A stretch of DNA of 64,000 bases from Callaeas wilsoni (lineage: Eukaryota; Chordata; Aves; Passeriformes; Callaeidae). This document shows, piece by piece, positions 1-64,000 of this stretch (positions within the stretch are counted from its first letter, which is position 1; every line of letters begins with the position of its first letter). A model generated the notes under the pieces. That model worked only from the letters and a program-made list of their open reading frames with translations, did no database searches and was not told the origin of the DNA. Made by a program: the position numbers and the translations under genes. The DNA lies in assembly GCA_013398955.1 (NCBI GenBank), contig VWPU01013473.1, positions 49,426-113,425 on the forward strand. The letters run 5' to 3'.

Positions 1-1214
1 GTGAAGAATATCAGGAAGCAGAAGAATGACTGCAACATATTTAATGTTAGCTGACACACAGGATTTGAAGTAGAAATAAAAATAATTTTACAGCAGACTT
101 CCTCAACAATTTCTGCTTCCTCACCCTTCCACCCCAAAATCCACCCCAATTCAATACAACACATTCAATACAACAATTCTAGTTGTATTTTGCAGAGCTA
201 ATGAAACTGAGCTCCAGTGAGCCTGCCAAGCACCTGCTGATGCACAGCCTGATCCATCCGGACCAGAAGCTTACAGAGGCTGCCTAGCAGCATGCATTTG
301 TTCTGAAGAAGCATCCAAGTATTTTCCTGGTCTTAAGATTTGGCAAATTCTCTAAAGCTTCTAATAATACAGTAGTTTGGTGTTATCAATTCTTCTAAAA
401 CACTCTCAGTATTCACCACTTAGACTCTAGCTTTAACTGACTACAATATTTCACTTAATACATTATTCAGATGTTTACTGTCCAGGAGGCAGGTTGGGAC
501 CACCGTATTCCATCAAGTGGTCCATTTCTTAAAGATGGCAGTTTAGATAATGTCAAGAACGGTTTTCAAAATAAGATACTATTAAAACTACATCACTATT
601 ACTGAAGAAACTGGTTTCACTTCAGGCGAAAATCATGACAATGCTCTCAGCTGCTGAAATTAGTGTTCTCTATAAACCCCAACATTTATGAAAAGAAGGA
701 CTTCTCTTTGCTTAATTAAAAGAAAACTTATTTGGACACCCTATCCAGTGTTCACTACTGCAAAAAAGCGCATTTTGGGCTGGCTATAAAAGCAACAACT
801 TGATAGCTTAAGTCTTGATGGGCAGCTTAAACAGCGTTTTTAGGAACTGCACACTGAAAAATTGTGACTTCATGCAGATGCCAAAGCTATCCAGATGCAC
901 AGCGAGATGGCTATGCAGCTGTTCTGAGATTCAAAGCAATGCTGTAACCAAATATTGTCAACTATCGCTATCCTCTCTGTAATTAGTTAAGGAATAACAC
1001 CTTCGCCACTCGATACACCCAATCTACTGGGATCAATGCTGAAAAGCACATTATGCTTTGCTGAGCCGTTATTCAAGCCAGCACTCTCAGATCACGGATT
1101 TATTTTATTTTCCTCTGAGCAAGCTCTTCCTCCTCGTTTGTCAGAGCTCTCTAGGAAAGCCTGCCCAGCCCAGGCAAGGACCAACCACCCGGCAGGGAGC
1201 GAGGGAAGCGTTAC
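1..1214 (-). other. RNF130: RNF130 intron 1, 5' part
   Basis: This is the beginning of the first RNF130 intron, which continues beyond the window. It is AT-rich from 1 to about 1120 and becomes GC-rich towards the exon. I see no exon, recognisable repeat or RNA gene in it. Confidence 0.7.
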
Positions 1215-1482
1215 CTCCGTTGATGGGGACGGGAGCCACCAGCAGCCCCTTGACCTCCACCTTGGGGGAGTCCTGCCCGTAGCGGCCGCGGTCGATCCGC
1301 AGCAGCGTGGGCCCGCCGCGCTCGGGGCTCAGCACCGTCACGTTGATGAGCGCGGTGTAGTACGCCTGGCTGGCGTTGTCGGCGCCGGCCGGCCGGACCC
1401 GGCCGTGCCACAGCAGCAGCGGCAGCAGCAGCAGCAAGGAGGAGCCGCCGTTCCAGTGCTGGCGAGCCCACCGCCAGCTCAT
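1215..1482 (-). CDS. RNF130: RNF130 (Goliath) coding exon 1, partial gene
   Basis: This is the first coding exon of a Goliath-family transmembrane RING E3 ubiquitin ligase, which acts in endosomal and secretory membranes. The 89 complete codons begin with a signal peptide (leucine run at about residues 15-24). They continue into the start of the protease-associated domain, with the motifs [16 protein letters not shown] and [13 protein letters not shown], which match vertebrate RNF130 as I remember it. NAS and NVT are potential N-glycosylation sites. The start codon at 1482 has A at -3, a good context. The exon ends at a GTAACG donor in phase 1. The rest of the PA domain, the membrane helix and the RING domain lie to the left of the window. 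RNF150 and RNF128 are paralogues but fit this N-terminus less well. Confidence 0.9.
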
Positions 1483-2129
1483 CTTCGACTCCAGGCGAGC
1501 CGACGGCCGTCACCGGTTGCCTCCGCCGCTCCCCCGCGGCAGCGTCGAGCCCCGCACGCCCGGGTGTGTCCTATCCCATCTGACAGCCCGGGAGCGGAGA
1601 GAGACCAAAAGCAGGCGGAGCGGGGAGGAGAGCTCGGGCTCATGCCATGGGAGGAGCCAGGGGAGTCATGGCAGGTCCCAGCCGAGTCCGATCCGCCGCC
1701 GCGGCTCCCAGGGGAGGCTGCTCGGGGAAAGCCGCGCTCCGCCGGTCCCTCGGGGTTGCGCCGGTCCCTCAGAGCGCCGCGCTCATACCGCCCGCCCGCT
1801 GCCGCGGGGGAGCTCCGGCAGGGCGAGGGGAGGGGAGGAGGCGGGGGCGGCGCCGCGGCCCCCTCCCCGCGCAGCCCCTCGCCAGCCCAGGGGAGGCTGC
1901 TGGCGGAAGCCGCCGCTGCCGCCTCAGTCGCGCTCGCACACAGCCGCGGGGCTCGCCTCGGACTCGGCCCGCCGCGCCGCCTCGCTTCGCCTCGCGGCTC
2001 GTCGCAGCCTTAGTGCGGCGGGCGGCACAGCTCAGTGCCCAGCCCGGCCTCCGCAGCCGGCAGCCGTCGTTTCATGCCCGGTTCGCCCCGGGGGCGGAGG
2101 GGCCCCCGCACCGTCCCGCGGCTCCGCAC

Positions 2130-2156
2130 TCCAAGACCACGCCCTTGTGGGCGGAG
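2130..2156. repeat. 27-bp promoter repeat, copy 1
   Basis: This is the first of two identical 27-bp copies in the RNF130 promoter. It contains an inverted pair of GC-box/KLF-type motifs (CCACGCCC and GGGCGG) and so is partly self-complementary. The second copy starts 82 bp further on. Confidence 0.85.
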
Positions 2157-2211
2157 CGCGCAAAGACCGCACGCCCCGCCCCGCGCCACGAGGGCGAGAG
2201 GCGGGGCTTGG

Positions 2212-2238
2212 TCCAAGACCACGCCCTTGTGGGCGGAG
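2212..2238. repeat. 27-bp promoter repeat, copy 2
   Basis: This is the second identical copy of the 27-bp GC-box element. It is followed directly by a CCAAT motif (plus strand), which copy 1 lacks. It probably arose by a local duplication within the promoter. Confidence 0.85.
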
Positions 2239-2377
2239 CCAATCAGAAGGGCGGGGGCATTGTGTATGATGTCATTGTGGGCGTGGCCGCGGCCGTGGTG
2301 GGCGCTGCGAGCGGGGGTGGCTGGAATGGCACCGGGCTACGGCGAGCCGCGGTTCCACAGAATTAGAATGGGATCTC

Positions 2378-2620
2378 AGCATCATAGAATCAGTTAGGTT
2401 GGAAAAGACCGCTGAGATCATCGAGTCCAACCATCTAGACCAAACACCACCAGGTCAACTAGACCGTGGCACTGAGTACCACATACGGTCTTTCCTTAAA
2501 CATCTCCAGGGCGGTCACTCCACCAGCTCTCCTGGGCAGTCCGTCCAATATCTAATTACCTTTCTGTGAAGAAAGTCTTCCTGATGTCCAACCTAAACCT
2601 CCTCTGGTGCGGCTTAAGAT
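2378..2620 (-). mobile_element. CR1 LINE, 5'-truncated 3' end
   Basis: This is the avian CR1 retrotransposon tail. Read on minus it ends in the usual ACTCGATGATCTCAGCGG...CTTTTCCAACC...GATTCTATGAT pattern. Only about 240 bp remain and there is no coding capacity. It sits against the edge of the RNF130 promoter island. The outer boundary near 2620 is approximate because the element decays into unique sequence. Confidence 0.85.
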
Positions 2621-4080
2621 GTAGGGACACATACAGGCTCCCATGGCTCCTCAGCATCTTTTCAGAAAAACATTTCCAGTTCAGGAGCACTGATCACCAT
2701 AAAGATACAAAGAAAAAGTTTTAAAACATGGCAGAAATAGGGGATGAAAGACCTGGATGTGTGAAAACCAGGTGGGATGTGTTCAGTCTGCCCGGGTAGA
2801 ACTGAAAGGGCTTTTGGGGCAGGAACAGCACAGCCTCCATGTCAGGATTCAGTCATTCCTACCCAATTTGGTGTTACTTGCTTCTGACGTACTAAAATGG
2901 GAAATTGTATAAACACTCAAATATTGTTAATAAATATTAATGGCAGGAAATACTGTAAAACAGGGTTTGATGAATGATCAACTAACAGTTTTAAGGATTT
3001 CAGCCTCTCAGGAGATGTAACAAAATAGTGTAATGGCCTCCTTGGATTTTGATAGGCAAACTAACTGAAAATTAGTTACAGCAAAGAGAACAATTATTCC
3101 AGGACTGTGAGTTAGGATATTTCAAAGTTTCTGAAAAAATGTCTGTGGAGCTGTTCTTTTGAGATATGGTCTCCTTGGCGACTTCCCCAGCTGCAGGGAA
3201 AGGCCCTCAGATAAGCTTGGTGTTTAACCTGTGCATCTTATTAACCTGTTTTCTTCTGGAAGCTTTTGTATTTTATTCATTTGTGATGCACCTGGTCACA
3301 CACACGTAAGATAACACTGTCGAAGCACAGTCTATTTATTTTGTTGAGATGCACGTAGTTTAATCCTGCCCTTGGAGAGACCTGTTCCATTTCGGAGGAA
3401 GGCAGCATGCTTGCAAACCTGCACCTCGGAGCAGAAGGGACCTACGGACTCTGCTAAAGGCATGTGTGGTTCTGTAAAATCCTCTGAGAAGCTGTTTCTG
3501 CTAAGCTCTGTAGAAATGTCAATACAATCCAGGAAATGATTCTGAAGCAGCAACTGAATGTTCTGCTTACATTTTTTTTTAAATTTAATTTTGCTCTTCT
3601 TGGTAAATGCTGGGTGAGGAACCACACGCTATTGATTGCCTCCTCATTTCACCCAAACTTTCACCCCAGCCGGAGGGTGAGAGCTGTGGCTGATGCTGCA
3701 GTGTGCAGAACATGTTTTGGAGCTGTTCTTGCTTTGATTTCTCAGCACTAAGAAGCTCTGCATCATTCTGATGCAAACTCATGTGCTTTATTGCTGAAAT
3801 GTCCTCAGAAGGGGCCAAGAAGTCCTGGGAGCCTGAAGGATTTTTCGCTATCACTGCGCTGACCTTCAGAGAAGGATCTCAAAGCACTTTTGAAAAGCAT
3901 TGAGGAAGCATTCACTGGCCATGTTAGAAGCAAAACAAGGGGCCCAGCCAGAGCATCCCCAGTTCTCTGCTAACTGCATGAAACGGCTGGTTTTTATTTT
4001 GCCCTGTCCAGTTTCCTGTGGGCTGTGTTTCTGATGGAGAGAGGTGCTCCAATGCCTGTGTGAGGGCTGCCTCCTTGGTT

Positions 4081-4129
4081 CCATCCCCATCCCCATCCCC
4101 ATGCCCATGCCCATCCCCATCCCCATCCC
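4081..4129. repeat. Hexanucleotide repeat (CCCATC)n
   Basis: This is a period-6 array of about eight units, CCCATC with two CCCATG variants in the middle. It yields spurious Met-Gly and Ile-Pro repeat reading frames on both strands. Confidence 0.9.
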
Positions 4130-4609
4130 TCCTCACACGGTTGGGGTCTGTTCCCCACCTGCCTCCCAGCCTGTCCCATGGGTGCCCTATGGATGGGCTG
4201 GAAGGCAGGTGAGAAGCAGCCAAGGAGGACTGCTCGTGGCCCCAGAAGAGGAGCAGCCAAGCACTGGATGCACTAAAGTAGGATGTTTCAGCTTCCATCT
4301 CCTCATTCCCCAGATGGGCAGGCCCCTGGATGGGGAAAATTAAAAAGTCCTTTTGGATGCTTTCACCTCATGGTGGAGCTGGATGAAGGGATGGTGGTGG
4401 AGAGGAGTGGAGATGTCCTCCTTCTGTCCCCTCAGCTGTGCCTCTGCCACTGATGGCTCCTCAGGGGACAATATTTTAGTCAGACAAATGGTGCTGACGC
4501 CTTCACAGATGCACCCAGGGGTAACCAGGGAGCTGTGCCTGAGCGTTTCTTCGACTCCTGGTGATTATTTTTTTTCCCTAGAGAAATGCTCACGGATTCA
4601 CTTATGTCC

Positions 4610-4900
4610 CGTTTCACAGCGACCACCTCGTTCAGCCGGGCTGCCACCCCTGCCTCGCGCGCGCCCGTGGCTTTGCTGTGACACGGCCACGCACGCGCCG
4701 CCATCTTCCCGCCGGGCCCCGCGGCCGCCGGGGGGAGGGCGCCACCTGCGGGCCGACGGCGGCACCGCCAGGGCTCGCACGGGGCCGGGGCCGGGGGTCG
4801 GTGCCATGAGGAGAAGGGGAACCGGGAGGGAGTTTGGGGCCATAATGACAAGGGGCCGGTCCGGGGGGTCGCTGCCCTGAGGAGAACGGGGGTCCGAGGC
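4610..4900. promoter_or_regulatory. Orphan CpG island with a YY1-type motif
   Basis: This is a very CpG-rich block (GCGCGCGCCC, NotI-like GCGGCCGC, many CCGCC/GGCGG words) with no recognised gene on either side. It contains GCCGCCATCTT at 4697-4707, which reads AAGATGGCGGC on minus. That is the strong YY1 site commonly found just downstream of transcription starts in CpG-island promoters. It could be the promoter of an unannotated transcript or an alternative upstream promoter of RNF130. No coding exon is supported. Confidence 0.5.
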
Positions 4901-5090
4901 GAGGTTGGGTGCCCTGAGAAGGAGAGGGGTCCTGGGAGGGGTTGATGCGCTGAGGAGAAGAGGGGTCTGAGGGGGTTCGGTACCATGAGGAGAAGAAGAA
5001 GAGTCCGAGGGGTGTTGTTGCCTTGAGAAAGGGGGTCCGGGAAGGGTTTGATTCCCTGAGGAGAAGGGGATCCGGTGGTCTCTGGTTCCC
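4802..5090. repeat. Approximately 36-bp minisatellite, about 8 copies
   Basis: This is a diverged tandem array whose unit begins TGCCNTGAGGAGAAGGGG and continues with a G-rich CCGGGAGGGGTT segment. Units start near 4802, 4840, 4873, 4910, 4946, 4981, 5019 and 5052, a spacing of 33 to 38 bp. It overlaps the edge of the orphan CpG island. The overlapping proline/serine-rich minus-strand frames come from the repeat and are not genes. Confidence 0.8.
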
Positions 5091-5440
5091 TTTGTGTGGT
5101 GAATGAGGACAGGAAGGCTGGAGATGTTCAGGGCAGAGACCACCAGGGCCGAGGTGACAGGGAAGGGTCACGGATCCAGGGCACAGGGCTGAGTCCTGTG
5201 CTTGCTCCTGCCAGCAAGCTTAGCCAAAGAGAATCTGACTTCACCATGAGAAAAGACAGAATTTCATCCTGAATGGAAACACCACAAGCTCCAGCTGTTT
5301 CCGAGAGGATGCGGGGAAATGCAAATGGACACAAAAGTAAAAATAATAAACCCAAAATGTGCTGATGGCTTGGGCCAGGGCTGGGCTGCCCCAGGGGCAG
5401 AGGTGGCCCCAGGAACCAGAGAGCAGCTGCCAGTTATGAC

Positions 5441-5446
5441 TTTATT
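5441..5446 (-). terminator. FLT4: Candidate distal FLT4 poly(A) signal AATAAA
   Basis: The plus strand reads TTTATT, the only canonical AATAAA hexamer I found on minus between the FLT4 stop and the orphan CpG island. Using it would give a 3' UTR of about 3.7 kb. This is a candidate only. Confidence 0.25.
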
Positions 5447-5652
5447 CATTTTCACATTTAGATATTACAACAAAACTCTTAATGACAAAGGATAACAAGT
5501 ACTATAGGTGGAGAGGAAAGGAAGCAGTGTTCTAACTGGTTTGATATATAACCGTGAACTTCCAGAGACAAGACTCAACGTGAGTTACAATCACTCACAT
5601 ACGCTTACTGGTAGGAAAACTCACATGCAAATATTCACACACTCACCCACAG

Positions 5653-5670
5653 CACACACACACACACACA
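5653..5670. repeat. (CA)9 microsatellite
   Basis: This is an uninterrupted run of nine CA units in a wider CACA-rich stretch. Confidence 0.9.
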
Positions 5671-8270
5671 GCCCATGCTTTGTACTCACACATAACCCCT
5701 GTTTTAGCCTACTTGCTTCAAAGGCAGCCCACTGAAATATTGAATGCTGCTAGAGCAACAACAGGTACCAGGTTAAAATATTGCAATATAAATGTGGTGT
5801 TACTTGATACACAGGTTTTTCTTCAGAGACACACATGTATTTGCAAGTAGGAGACCCAACACTTTTTCAGGAGGGAGGAATGTCCTCTCAACACCAACAC
5901 TTTATAAGGAAAAGTGAGACTGAGCATAGAGTGGAAGCAGCCATCTTAAAGGAAGGTGATGATGATAAATAGCTTAGCTTCAATGTTGAGTTCCAGTAAG
6001 AAGCCCAAACAAAACAAAACAGAGAGTGCATTGTGAACAGAGCAGGCACAATTATCGAACCCTGGGTTTTAAACATTGAAATACTCCCTTGCTGCTGTGG
6101 AAAGATAGACAACACTCGTATCACACATCTTAAAACCAAAACAGACCAGCTTCACTTCATGCTTATCTGGAGACTGTAAAAATAAAAAGCCAGAAATAAT
6201 TCAAGAGAGTAGGAAGGGTTATCAGGTTTGCACATCTAATTTTAGTATACCTTTAGAGAGCAAAAGTACAATTGTCTCAACAGCTCTTCAATATCCCACA
6301 CTACAGTTGTTCTTCATCAGGAGTGTCTGAAGAGGAGCCAGCTTTTGCTCCTATCATGCTGCATTGTTCATGCAATGCTGTTGACACAGATACAATAGGA
6401 TCTGATTCCACCCCCCATCAAGATGGTGCAAGAGAGAGAAAATAAACTTCTGTGGAGTTGAATGTTCAAAAATCAGATGACACAGAAGTGCTTTCCCCAG
6501 GGTGAAGCAGGGGATTGTTAACAATGGTTTTAACAACATAACCCTTCTCCACAAAGATGCTTATAAGCAGTTTACAGCTAAACTTAGAGAAAAAGTGCAG
6601 CTTTACTGGCGGGATGTTCATGCTGACAACCAGCCTGGACACTAAAATGCCTCTGTCCCCTTTCTACTGAGGAATCCTGCCACTGCTCTGCAAATGCTTT
6701 GTGGGCACATACCTATCCGTTACATATGGACAGAGACTTGCAGCTACTTTGAAATTCTGTTTTTAAACTATTATTTTGTTTGTAATCCTCTTTCTTGGGC
6801 CGTCTCTCAGGTGGGGCTGTTTCCAGGCAGAGAACTCTTTGTGGAGCACTGGAAGCAAGAGTCTGGCTCCTATGGATGCATATCACCTAGTGAGCAGCCT
6901 GAATTTAGCTCAGCTGGTCACCTTCTAGCCCTGTCAATGCCAGTGGAAACCTCTAGCAGCATGAGGCACATGCAGCCTTCCTTCTGCCAAGGGAACCACC
7001 ACTTCAAAGAGCAAGGCAAGATGAGGGTAGGAGAATCTGATCTGGCCTACACCCTGTTGGCTGTCCTACTTCCTTGTCCTGGCTCTCCAGCAGCTCCTGC
7101 CAGAGGATTCTTACTGAGTCGTAACAATTACTTAAAGATGCTTAAATTCCTGGCAGCTTCAGGGGACACCAGTAGAAGTCAGGGAATTCATTGTCATATG
7201 CAGTTTCCAGTTCCACATCCTGAGCCAGTTTGGCTCAAGCTGGTCTTGTTTTGTGCCTCTTTTTTGCCATGGAAATTGCAGCCATGTCATCCTGCTGACA
7301 CAAAAAAGGAGGGGAACATTGAACGAGCTGCACAGGCTTAGAGAATCTGAATGACAGGCGTGCTTTTCCCATGTGCTAAATAAATCTCCCCATTACACTT
7401 GTGTGGAGAACTATAATTAAGACTTGGCAACATCATCCATAAGGACTCACAGGCTTACGTCGGGAAACGCGTAAAACCTCTGCTGGAAAGAAATACAGTT
7501 TGGGAAAGCTGTACATCTGACAGGAAACACAGTTTTGCAAGTCCAAACCCTTGGCTCTGTGACAGAGGTGTGGCCCACAAGCAGAAATTCCCTAGTGCTG
7601 AGATGCCCTGGTGCACAGAGCTCTGCCAGCCACGGGCATGTGGGAGAAGAGATGAAGACAAGCTGTTCAAATGAGCCTTTTCATCCAGACTCCTGAGGCG
7701 GTGATGTAACCGTGCTCTGTGGCTGAGCTCTTGGATTGGGAGCAGGATGGAAAGAAGTAGGTGGGAAGTGGTGAGGCAGCAGTACAGAAATCTATAGAGA
7801 GGGGCTGCGGAGGTTCCCCAGAGCTCTGAATTCACGTGGTATCTCTTAGAAACAAAAGACTAAAGTGAGGAGATGTTTCCTCAGCAAATAACTGTTTCTT
7901 AATCCTCTAGAGTCACGTATGCTCTGATGGAAGCTCTGCAAAAGAAACTGGAGAGGAACTCACTGGGTGGAGAGTGCCTCCTTCGAGTCAGGGAACCTGG
8001 GAGACAGGAAAGGTCATGGTTGCAGAACTGTCCATCCAGGAGAATCAGGGCTTGAACCCTAGCCAGGTGCTGGGCTCCACGTGTTCAGTGATGTCAACAT
8101 ACAAGGGGATGCAACCCAGAGCACCTTATTGCTGGAGCACTGTTCCTTCCATTGTTTCCAAAATGCTTTGCAGCAGCTTGAAAATAAACATTTCACTCCC
8201 TGCCCTTTTGATCTTTTTCCTCCCAGCAAACTCTATGTTTAGAAGCCAGCTCAAATTAACCTAGCTTTGC

Positions 8271-8276
8271 TTTAAT
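8271..8276 (-). terminator. FLT4: Candidate proximal FLT4 poly(A) signal ATTAAA
   Basis: The plus strand reads TTTAAT, giving ATTAAA on minus about 910 nt after the FLT4 stop codon. This is the second most common vertebrate hexamer, and the 3' UTR length would be reasonable. No strong downstream GU element is obvious. Confidence 0.3.
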
Positions 8277-9187
8277 TTCTCACTCGAGCAACAAATGATC
8301 TCAGCACCATTCTGGAAGAAGGGGAAGGCAAGAACAGCAGACCTATGAGTAACCTGCTCCGAGCAGAGATCATAAAAGAACCTGTTTTGCACAAGGCCTG
8401 CAAAAAGAGTTGCTGTTTATCTCACCGGGAGCACTTTAGCCATCAGCTGATGACCTACTCAGCACTAGCTGTGTTGAGATGGTTAAAATAATCCTAGTGA
8501 TAAGGCAGATTGGCAGGCTTCCCCCCAGCAGAGATGAGAGGGGTGTGGGTGTTGCTTGCAGAGGAGATGGAGAGGCTGGCACCTACTCAGGATGAGCAGC
8601 ATGGATGAACATTTACAAAGATCCCTCGGGATCTCTCCATACACCTCTTTAAAATGTCCTGCTCTTGCTGCTAATACCACTAGGAATTTCTTCCCTTTGA
8701 TTCTGCTCCACAGCTCAGCAGCTGACATCATGATGAGGGGAGGAGGAAGCAATCCAAGGAAAAACATTCAGGCTGCACACCAGGAAGAAACTTGAGACTA
8801 AGACAGATCTATTTATATCTGACCTGAAATGGGCTTTCTGAATGGGAAGCTGATCTGAGCAGAGGCTGGATGTTAGTCAGAAGGTGCCGTAGTGCTGAAC
8901 ACGGGCACCCACTCTCCGGTAGAATGCATCTGTCTGAGGTGCAGGAATAACAGAAACATGAGGAATCAGTGAGGTGCTCTCTCCAGTCGTGGCACAGGGA
9001 AGCTGCAGCTGGAGGCGCTGCCTGGTTCATGCTGCGGTTCCAAGGACATCAGTGTTCCCCGCCCGTTTGGGGTAGGTTCCCTGTTGGGTTTGGGCATAGG
9101 TTGAAGGAGAAGCTCTGAGTGACCCTGATGACGTGCCTGGAAGGTGAGGGGGAATGCCTCGGCAGTCGCCTCCAGGGTCTGGTGCCA

Positions 9188-63847
<54,660 letters not shown>

Positions 63848-64000
63848 CTCCGGGGCTGCCGGCAGGTCCGTGCGATGCGGAGCGGTGCGAGCGCCCCGCG
63901 CCCGAGCTCTGCTCCCGCCGCGCCCCAGCTGCGGCGACGCGCGGCGGCGGCGGGCGGGGAACACCGGGGCCGCTTCCTTTTCCTCCGCCCGCCCGGGCCG

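Larger units (their letters stand above)
1210..2330 (-). promoter_or_regulatory. RNF130: RNF130 CpG island and promoter
   Basis: This is a strongly CpG-rich stretch covering RNF130 exon 1, its 5' UTR and upstream DNA. It has many GC boxes (GGGCGG / CCGCCC), two copies of a 27-bp element built around CCACGCCC...GGGCGG, and an inverted CCAAT box (CCAAT on plus at 2239-2243, so ATTGG in the gene's direction). I saw no TATA box. This is a typical housekeeping-type promoter. The exact start site cannot be read from sequence. A CR1 fragment begins directly beyond it. Confidence 0.8.
2621..9187. other. RNF130-FLT4 intergenic region, including the FLT4 3' UTR
   Basis: This is the non-coding interval between the two genes. 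The right part, below 9188, must contain the FLT4 3' UTR. Candidate cleavage signals on minus are ATTAAA at 8276-8271 and AATAAA at 5446-5441; I cannot tell which is used. The left part has a hexanucleotide repeat (4081-4129), an orphan CpG island with a minisatellite (4610-5090) and a short CA repeat (5653-5670). The open frames here are short and show no family signature. Confidence 0.7.

Noticed and set aside
1036..2397. Several overlapping plus-strand open frames of 120 to 325 codons
   Set aside because: They are antisense to the RNF130 CpG island. High GC removes stop codons, the predicted proteins are Ala/Arg/Pro-rich with no domain, and RNF130 exon 1 explains the region.
4720..4760. 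Possible CTCF site in GGGGGAGGGCGCCACCTG
   Set aside because: Only a partial match to the CTCF core, and GC-rich islands give many such matches by chance.
4480..5171. Three minus-strand open frames of 168 to 181 codons rich in Pro and Ser
   Set aside because: They coincide with the CpG island and the 36-bp minisatellite, and the repeated TPLLL/PFSS-like words simply reflect the tandem repeat.

Overview
This is vertebrate nuclear DNA, most likely from a bird. It holds two genes, both read on the minus strand (right to left). The avian assignment rests on two 3'-truncated CR1 LINE copies of avian type (2378-2620 and 43740-44008), compact introns in the kinase half of the gene, and GC-rich gene starts. 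No bacterial or phage-like system is present.

The main content is a complete FLT4 gene (VEGFR-3, the VEGF-C/VEGF-D receptor tyrosine kinase of lymphatic endothelium), from the start codon at 63847 to the stop at 9188. I could place 30 coding exons. Each has GT..AG splice sites, and together they give one open frame of 4131 nt (1376 residues). In order they encode a signal peptide, seven Ig-like domains (exons 2-15), one membrane helix (exon 16), a juxtamembrane segment (exon 17), a split tyrosine kinase domain (exons 18-26) and a tyrosine-bearing tail (exons 27-30). Intron 1 (about 21 kb) and intron 2 (about 5.8 kb) are long. The rest of the gene is compact.

Downstream of FLT4, a gap of about 7.7 kb (9187 to 1483) leads to the first coding exon of RNF130 (Goliath-type transmembrane E3 ubiquitin ligase), at 1482-1215 in a CpG island. 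The rest of RNF130 lies beyond position 1. The gap holds a CR1 fragment, two simple repeats and, at 4.6-5.1 kb, a CpG island with no recognised gene, followed by an approximately 36-bp minisatellite.

The clearest mobile element is a 696-bp solo LTR in FLT4 intron 20 (16385-17080) with an intact 6-bp target-site duplication. Other repeats are a perfect 21-copy GATGG array (39521-39625), a 67-bp tandem duplication in intron 11 and a duplicated 27-bp GC-box element in the RNF130 promoter. I found no undescribed system. The points most worth checking are the orphan CpG island, the LTR, the direct FLT4-RNF130 adjacency, and bird-specific differences in FLT4 exons 3 and 11. Comparisons with human FLT4 and RNF130 are from memory, not from a search.
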